Shown here: positions 59,617 through 64,000 of the stretch, in pieces
How positions within the stretch are numbered: position 1 is the stretch's first letter
Layout: each line of letters begins with the position of its first letter
DNA from: Nocardioides sp. YR527
Lineage (GTDB): Bacteria > Actinomycetota > Actinomycetes > Propionibacteriales > Nocardioidaceae
Length of the DNA stretch: 64,000 bases
Assembly: GCF_900101045.1 (NCBI RefSeq)
Contig: NZ_FNFN01000001.1
Location: 310,001 to 374,000 of the forward strand
Reading direction: 5' to 3'
Translations under genes and position numbers: made by a program
Notes under the pieces: model-generated
Databases searched by the model: none
What the model saw: the letters and a program-made list of their open reading frames with translations, nothing else
Told to the model about the DNA's origin: nothing

Positions 59617-59622
59617 TGGCGT

Positions 59623-60966
59623 GTGGATGGGTTGTTCGAGATGGGGGCGAGCGCCTCGCGTGGCGGGTCGCTGAGCCACAGTGACCATGCGGCCGCGCCG
59701 CTGGCGGTGCGGATGCGGCCGCGTACGCTCGAGGAGCTCGTGGGCCAGAGCTCGCTCAAGGCGTCCGGGTCACCGCTGCACCAGGTGGTCGAGGGCGGAC
59801 AGTCGCTCTCGCTGCTGCTGTGGGGGCCGCCGGGGACCGGGAAGACCACCATCGCCTCGATCGTCAGCGGCTCCACCGACCGCCGCTTCGTCGAGGTCTC
59901 CGCGGTCTCGGCCGGTGTCAAGGAGGTCCGCGCGGCGATCGACGCGGCCCGCGCCGAGCTGGTCGCCACCGGCAAGGAGACCGTCCTCTTCGTCGACGAG
60001 GTGCACCGGTTCAGCAAGGCGCAGCAGGACGCGCTGCTTCCGGGCGTGGAGAACCGCTGGGTCACGCTGGTCGCCGCGACCACGGAGAACCCGTTCTTCT
60101 CGGTGATCTCGCCGTTGCTGTCCCGATCCCTGCTGCTGCGGTTGGAGTCGCTGACCGACGACGACATCCGTGGTGTGCTCCGCCGTGCCCTGGCGGACGA
60201 GCGCGGGCTCGGTGGCTCGGTCTCGATCACCGAGGAGGCGCTCGACCATCTCGTGCGCCTCGCCGGCGGTGACGCGCGCCGGTCGCTGACCTATCTGGAG
60301 GCGGCCGCGGGAGCGGCCACCGAGGGCGAGATCGGCCTCGAGGCCGCCGAGCGGGCCGTCGACCAGGCGGCGGTGCGCTACGACCGGCAGGGCGACCAGC
60401 ACTACGACGTGGTCAGCGCGTTCATCAAGTCGGTGCGCGGGTCGGACGCCGACGCCGCCCTGCACTACCTGGCGCGGATGATCGAGGCGGGGGAGGACCC
60501 GCGCTTCATCGCCCGCCGGCTGATGATCCTGGCGTCGGAGGACATCGGCCTGGCCGACTCGACGGCGCTGCAGACCGCGGTCGCCGCCGCGCAGACGGTG
60601 CAGCTGATCGGGATGCCGGAGGCGCAGCTCACCCTGGCGCACGCGACGATCGCGCTCGCGGTCGCGCCGAAGTCGAACGCGGTCACCAACGCCATCTTCG
60701 CCGCGCGCGCCGACGTCGCGGCCGGGAAGATCGGCAACGTGCCGCCACACCTGCGCGACGCCCACTACGAGGGTGCGAAGAAGATCGGGCACGGGAAGGC
60801 GTACAAGTACGCCCACGACGAGCCGTTCGGCATCGCGACGCAGCAGTACGCGCCCGACGCGGTTGCCGAAGCTGAGTACTACCAGCCGACCACCCACGGA
60901 GCCGAGGCCGGAGTGAAGGAACGTTGGGAGCGTGTCCGGAAAATCGTGCGCGGCCAGGATGGATAG
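59623..60966 (+). CDS. rarA: Replication-associated recombination protein RarA
   Basis: A 447-residue AAA+ ATPase of the RarA/MgsA family that acts at stalled replication forks. The N-terminal [16 protein letters not shown], Walker [17 protein letters not shown] (about 65-80), Walker [21 protein letters not shown] and sensor 1 [13 protein letters not shown] are clear. The C-terminal tetramerisation region has [16 protein letters not shown] and the [13 protein letters not shown] tail. The GTG start fits the leaderless promoter. Confidence 0.95.
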   Translation: MDGLFEMGASASRGGSLSHSDHAAAPLAVRMRPRTLEELVGQSSLKASGSPLHQVVEGGQSLSLLLWGPPGTGKTTIASIVSGSTDRRFVEVSAVSAGVKEVRAAIDAARAELVATGKETVLFVDEVHRFSKAQQDALLPGVENRWVTLVAATTENPFFSVISPLLSRSLLLRLESLTDDDIRGVLRRALADERGLGGSVSITEEALDHLVRLAGGDARRSLTYLEAAAGAATEGEIGLEAAERAVDQAAVRYDRQGDQHYDVVSAFIKSVRGSDADAALHYLARMIEAGEDPRFIARRLMILASEDIGLADSTALQTAVAAAQTVQLIGMPEAQLTLAHATIALAVAPKSNAVTNAIFAARADVAAGKIGNVPPHLRDAHYEGAKKIGHGKAYKYAHDEPFGIATQQYAPDAVAEAEYYQPTTHGAEAGVKERWERVRKIVRGQDG

Positions 60967-60969
60967 GGT
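60964..60969 (+). promoter_or_regulatory. Possible -10 element over rarA stop
   Basis: TAGGGT begins at the rarA stop codon and ends nine bases before the ATG at 60979, so a near-leaderless mRNA for the alaS operon could start here. Confidence 0.35.
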
Positions 60970-60978
60970 AGGCGCACC

Positions 60979-61536
60979 ATGACGAACTCGAGCATGCCCG
61001 CGTGGGCGCTGGTGGCGACGCTGACGGCGGTGGGGGTCCTGGTCCTCATCTCGCTGGCGGCCGTGCTGCTCGCGCTCGGGGCGCGCCGCCGCGCGCGGCG
61101 CCGGCTCGAGGAGGCCGAGGCCAGCGAGGCCGAGCTGCGCGAGCGGCTCGAGGCGCTGGAGAAGCGGCTGACCCCGCCCGAGCCGGTCGGCCGGCGACGG
61201 CGCCGGGACCTGGCCGAGAGGGAGTATGTGATCACCTCCCTCGGAGAGGACGGCGAGCCTACCGAGGTGGAGCAGGTGGTGCAGCGTACGTTGACCGCAC
61301 CCGCCTTCGCGGACGCCGTGTTCCGGGAGACCGTGGTGCACGGTGCCGCGCTGGTCCACGGGGTGCGCCGGGCGCTCTCGCCCGAGGTGCGGTTCAAGAT
61401 CCGCTACGAGATGCACCGCGAGGTCAAGCGGGCACGCAAGGACCGGAAGAGCGAGATGCGCGAGGCGCTGCGCGAATACCGTGCGCGCCAGCGCGCGGCA
61501 GTTGACGAGGACGTACGTATGGAGGACTCCCGATGA
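60979..61536 (+). CDS. Membrane-anchored coiled-coil protein, unknown function
   Basis: A 185-residue protein with one N-terminal helix (about 8-36) and the basic RRRARRR flank. A charged coiled-coil stretch (about 42-66, LEEAEASEAELRERLEALEK) follows, then a soluble domain with EYVITSLGEDGEPTEVEQ and a basic helical C-terminus. I recognise no domain. Streptomyces has small membrane proteins (DUF948, DUF6167) at this place before alaS; this gene holds the first position but I cannot confirm homology. It overlaps the next gene (ATGA). Confidence 0.8.
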   Translation: MTNSSMPAWALVATLTAVGVLVLISLAAVLLALGARRRARRRLEEAEASEAELRERLEALEKRLTPPEPVGRRRRRDLAEREYVITSLGEDGEPTEVEQVVQRTLTAPAFADAVFRETVVHGAALVHGVRRALSPEVRFKIRYEMHREVKRARKDRKSEMREALREYRARQRAAVDEDVRMEDSR

Positions 61537-61877
61537 GGGGCGCGATCTGGTTCGTGGTCGGCGCGGGCGCCGGCGTGTACGCGATGGTCAAGGGGCGGCG
61601 GGCCGCCGAGGCGTTCACCGCCGACGGCCTGCGCGACCGTGCCCAGGCGCTCGGGGTCGGCGCGCGGATCTTCCGCGACGAGCTGGCCACCGGCAAGGCC
61701 GAGAAGGAGCTCGAGCTGCGCGAGTGGATCGAAGCCCGCACTGAGGCGATTGCCTCGGGCTCCGCTTCGGCCAGAGGGCCGAAACAGATTGGCGCCGACG
61801 GTGCCGGTCAGCAGAGACTTGGATTGAACGGGCCAACCGAGGACCCGAGGCAGAACATGGAAGGCAGTAACCCCTGA
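61533..61877 (+). CDS. Small membrane protein, DUF6167-like
   Basis: A 114-residue protein. The N-terminal helix AIWFVVGAGAGVYAMVK is followed by a basic patch and an amphipathic helical region. The C-terminal 45 residues are Gly/Ser/Gln-rich. Length, start and location before alaS match actinobacterial DUF6167 proteins of unknown role. The alaS ATG overlaps its stop. Confidence 0.78.
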   Translation: MRGAIWFVVGAGAGVYAMVKGRRAAEAFTADGLRDRAQALGVGARIFRDELATGKAEKELELREWIEARTEAIASGSASARGPKQIGADGAGQQRLGLNGPTEDPRQNMEGSNP

Positions 61878-64000
61878 TGGAGTGGTTGAGCACGGCGGAG
61901 ATCCGCCGCCGTTTCACGGCGCATTTCGCCGAGAACACGAGTGTCGGCGAGCACACGGTGGTGCCCTCGGCATCGCTCCTGCTCGACGACCCCAACCTGC
62001 TCTTCGTCAACGCAGGCATGGTGCCGTTCAAGCCCTACTTCCTCGGCCAGGCGACGCCGCCCTACGACCGGGCGACGTCGGTGCAGAAGTGCATCCGCAC
62101 GCCCGACATCGAGGAGGTCGGCAAGACCACCCGGCACGGCACGTTCTTCGAGATGTGCGGCAACTTCTCCTTCGGTGACTACTTCAAGGAGGGCGCGATC
62201 GCGCTCGCCTGGGAGCTGGTCACCAAGTCGGTCGCCGACGGTGGCTTCGGCTTCGACGAGTCGCTGCTCTACCCCTCCGTGCTCAACGGCGACGATGAGG
62301 CGGTCGCGCTCTGGAAGAAGATCTCCGGCCTGCCCGACGACCGCATCGTCCGGCTGCCCCCGAGCGAGAACTACTGGTCCATGGGCGTGCCCGGGCCCGG
62401 CGGCCCGTGCTCGGAGATCCTGATCGACCGGGGCCCGGAGTTCGGTGCGGACCGCGACTGGGACGCCGGCGACCGTTACCTGGAGTTCTGGAACCTCGTC
62501 TTCATGCAGGACAACGTCGTCGCGGCGCGGTCCAAGTACGACGTCGACATCGACGGCCCGCTCGCCCAGACCGGCATCGACACCGGGCTCGGCCTCGAGC
62601 GCGTCGCCTACCTGATGCAGGGCAAGTCGAACATGTACGAGACCGACGTGGTCTTCCCGGTCATCGAGAAGGCGATGGAGCTGACCGGGAAGAAGTACGG
62701 CGCCTCCTATGAGGACGACGTGCGCTTCCGCGTCGTCGCCGACCATGTGCGCTCCTCGCTGATGCTGATCAGCGACGGGGTGACCCCCGGCAACGAGGGC
62801 CGCGGCTACGTCCTGCGGCGGCTGATGCGCCGCGCGATCCGCAACATGCGCCTGCTGGGCTACGAGGACCCGGCGATGCCCGAGCTGCTGCCGATCTCCC
62901 GCGACAAGATGGGGGAGACCTACACCGACCTGCACACCGGCTGGGAGCGGATCAAGCGGGTCGCGGACTCCGAGGAGGAGGCCTTCCGCAAGACCCTCGC
63001 GGCCGGCACCCAGATCTTCGACCTGGCCGCGACCGAGGTGAAGTCGAGCGGATCGACCACGTTCACGGGCGCCAAGGCGTTCCAGCTCCACGACACGTAC
63101 GGCTTCCCGATCGACCTGACCCTCGAGATGGCCGCCGAGGCGGGCCTCGAGGTCGACGAGCCGGGCTTCCGCGGTCTGATGACCGAGCAGCGGGAGCGGG
63201 CCAAGGCCGACGCGCGCGCCAAGAAGGGTCAGCACGCCGATGTGTCGGTCTACCGAGGCATCCTCGACAGCAACGGGCCGACCGACTGGCAGGCCTACAC
63301 GACCCTCGACACCGAGTCGAAGCCGATCGCTCTCCTCAAGGAGGGCAAGCGGGTCGACGTGCTCGGCCCCGACGAGATCGGTGAGATCGTCCTCGACCGC
63401 ACCCCGTTCTACGCCGAGTCCGGCGGCCAGTCCGCCGACGCGGGCATCATCGAGTTCGACGGCGGCCGGCTCGAGGTCGTCGACGTGCAGCGGCCGGTCA
63501 AGGGTCTCGTCGTGCACCAGGTCCGTGTCGTCGACGGCGAGTTCTCTGCACGTGGACCGGCTGGCGGCCTCGTGCACGCCCAGGTCGACCCCGAGTGGCG
63601 TCTCGGCGCTCGTCAGGCCCACTCCGGCACCCACGTGGTGCACGCGGCGCTGCGCGAGGTGCTCGGTCCGACCGCGCTGCAGTCGGGTTCGTACAACCGC
63701 CCCGGCTACCTGCGTCTCGACTACGGCTGGACCAAGGGCCTGACGCCCGAGCAGATGCACGAGATCGAAGAGGTCTCGAACCACGCGCTGCGGGCCGACC
63801 TGCCGGTCGCGTGGGATTACATGACCCTTCCGCAGGCCAAGGAGTGGGGCGCGATCGCGCTCTTCGGCGAGACCTACGACGACTCCAAGGTGCGGGTCGT
63901 CGAGATCGGCGGTCCCTGGTCGCGTGAGCTGTGCGGCGGCACCCACGTGGACCACTCCGCCCAGATCGGCACCGTCGTGATCACCTCGGAGGCCTCGGTC
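61877..64000 (+). CDS. alaS: Alanyl-tRNA synthetase, 3' truncated by window
   Basis: The first 708 codons of AlaRS; the frame is open to the last base. The catalytic domain shows IRRRFTAHFAEN, VNAGMVPFKPYFLG, motif 2 TRHGTFFEMCGNFSFGDYFK, GPGGPCSEILID and GIDTGLGLERVAYLMQG. The editing domain carries the zinc ligands HSGTHVVH (about 578-585) and CGGTHVDH (about 686-693). The remaining editing and C-Ala regions are beyond the window. The ATG overlaps the preceding stop (TGATG). Confidence 0.97.
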   Translation, partial: MEWLSTAEIRRRFTAHFAENTSVGEHTVVPSASLLLDDPNLLFVNAGMVPFKPYFLGQATPPYDRATSVQKCIRTPDIEEVGKTTRHGTFFEMCGNFSFGDYFKEGAIALAWELVTKSVADGGFGFDESLLYPSVLNGDDEAVALWKKISGLPDDRIVRLPPSENYWSMGVPGPGGPCSEILIDRGPEFGADRDWDAGDRYLEFWNLVFMQDNVVAARSKYDVDIDGPLAQTGIDTGLGLERVAYLMQGKSNMYETDVVFPVIEKAMELTGKKYGASYEDDVRFRVVADHVRSSLMLISDGVTPGNEGRGYVLRRLMRRAIRNMRLLGYEDPAMPELLPISRDKMGETYTDLHTGWERIKRVADSEEEAFRKTLAAGTQIFDLAATEVKSSGSTTFTGAKAFQLHDTYGFPIDLTLEMAAEAGLEVDEPGFRGLMTEQRERAKADARAKKGQHADVSVYRGILDSNGPTDWQAYTTLDTESKPIALLKEGKRVDVLGPDEIGEIVLDRTPFYAESGGQSADAGIIEFDGGRLEVVDVQRPVKGLVVHQVRVVDGEFSARGPAGGLVHAQVDPEWRLGARQAHSGTHVVHAALREVLGPTALQSGSYNRPGYLRLDYGWTKGLTPEQMHEIEEVSNHALRADLPVAWDYMTLPQAKEWGAIALFGETYDDSKVRVVEIGGPWSRELCGGTHVDHSAQIGTVVITSEASV

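Noticed and set aside
61808..63955. 715-codon minus-strand open frame opposite alaS
   Set aside because: The plus strand encodes an unmistakable AlaRS with all motifs; the minus frame is its shadow.
1..64000. tRNA, rRNA, riboswitch or CRISPR features
   Set aside because: Reading the intergenic regions showed no cloverleaf, rRNA-like stretch, T-box or regularly spaced repeats; a covariance-model search would be needed for a definite negative.

Overview
The window is a high-GC actinobacterial chromosome segment, most like Nocardioides or a relative in the Nocardioidaceae. This placement is inferred from the high GC, the many GTG starts, the four-base ATGA/GTGA gene couplings, the leaderless TANNNT promoters and the gene order pdxS/pdxT-yebC-ruvCAB-yajC-secDF-apt-rel and hisS-aspS-rarA-alaS. 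No rRNA, tRNA, CRISPR array, prophage or transposase was seen. Both ends cut genes: an ABC ATPase at base 2 and alaS at base 64000.

Layout. (1) 2-3051: the end of an ABC ATPase/FtsX-like export pair and a HIT-family nucleotide phosphorylase. (2) 3068-10409: two divergent operons around a 17-bp palindrome. One encodes a fold-III PLP enzyme, a D-aminoacylase, KDPG aldolase and a GntP permease. The other encodes KDG kinase, an IclR regulator and RidA. Together they read as a pathway from an N-acyl-D-amino sugar acid, possibly N-acetyl-D-glucosaminate, to pyruvate and glyceraldehyde-3-phosphate. (3) 10406-12580: a membrane acyltransferase with an SGNH domain. (4) 12772-26713: a xylose/xylo-oligosaccharide region with an XylF-type ABC importer, a LacI regulator, a second sugar ABC importer lacking its own ATPase, a cytoplasmic GH3 glycosidase, a ROK repressor, xylA and xylB. 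Both importer operons carry a CRP/GlxR-like site, and the ROK-xylA gap has two copies of a palindrome. (5) 26864-29243: a CDP-alcohol phosphatidyltransferase, an inositol-monophosphatase-like gene and pdxS.

(6) 29472-33030: a five-gene surface-protein cassette that separates pdxS from pdxT. It has two TasA-like proteins with alternate-type signal peptides, a SipW-type signal peptidase, an LPXTG protein, and a second SipW-type peptidase fused to a TasA-like substrate module. This is the most unusual locus in the window. (7) 33073-43288: pdxT, yebC, ruvCAB, yajC-secD-secF, apt and rel. (8) 43289-43626: no conventional gene; it holds a start-less membrane-type frame and a cluster of GCCGACTCGGC repeats also found at 22770-22834. 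(9) 43627-48864: a DUF349 protein, a metallo-beta-lactamase-fold hydrolase, hisS and aspS. (10) 49109-59585: two oligopeptide importer modules. Each is ordered permease C, binding protein, permease B, and only the first has the ATPases DppD and DppF. (11) 59623-64000: rarA, two small membrane-associated proteins and alaS.

The housekeeping order known from other actinobacteria (HIT-pgsA, pdxS-pdxT) is interrupted twice, by the catabolic block between 3.05 and 26.7 kb and by the SipW cassette. Those inserts hold most of the unusual biology.
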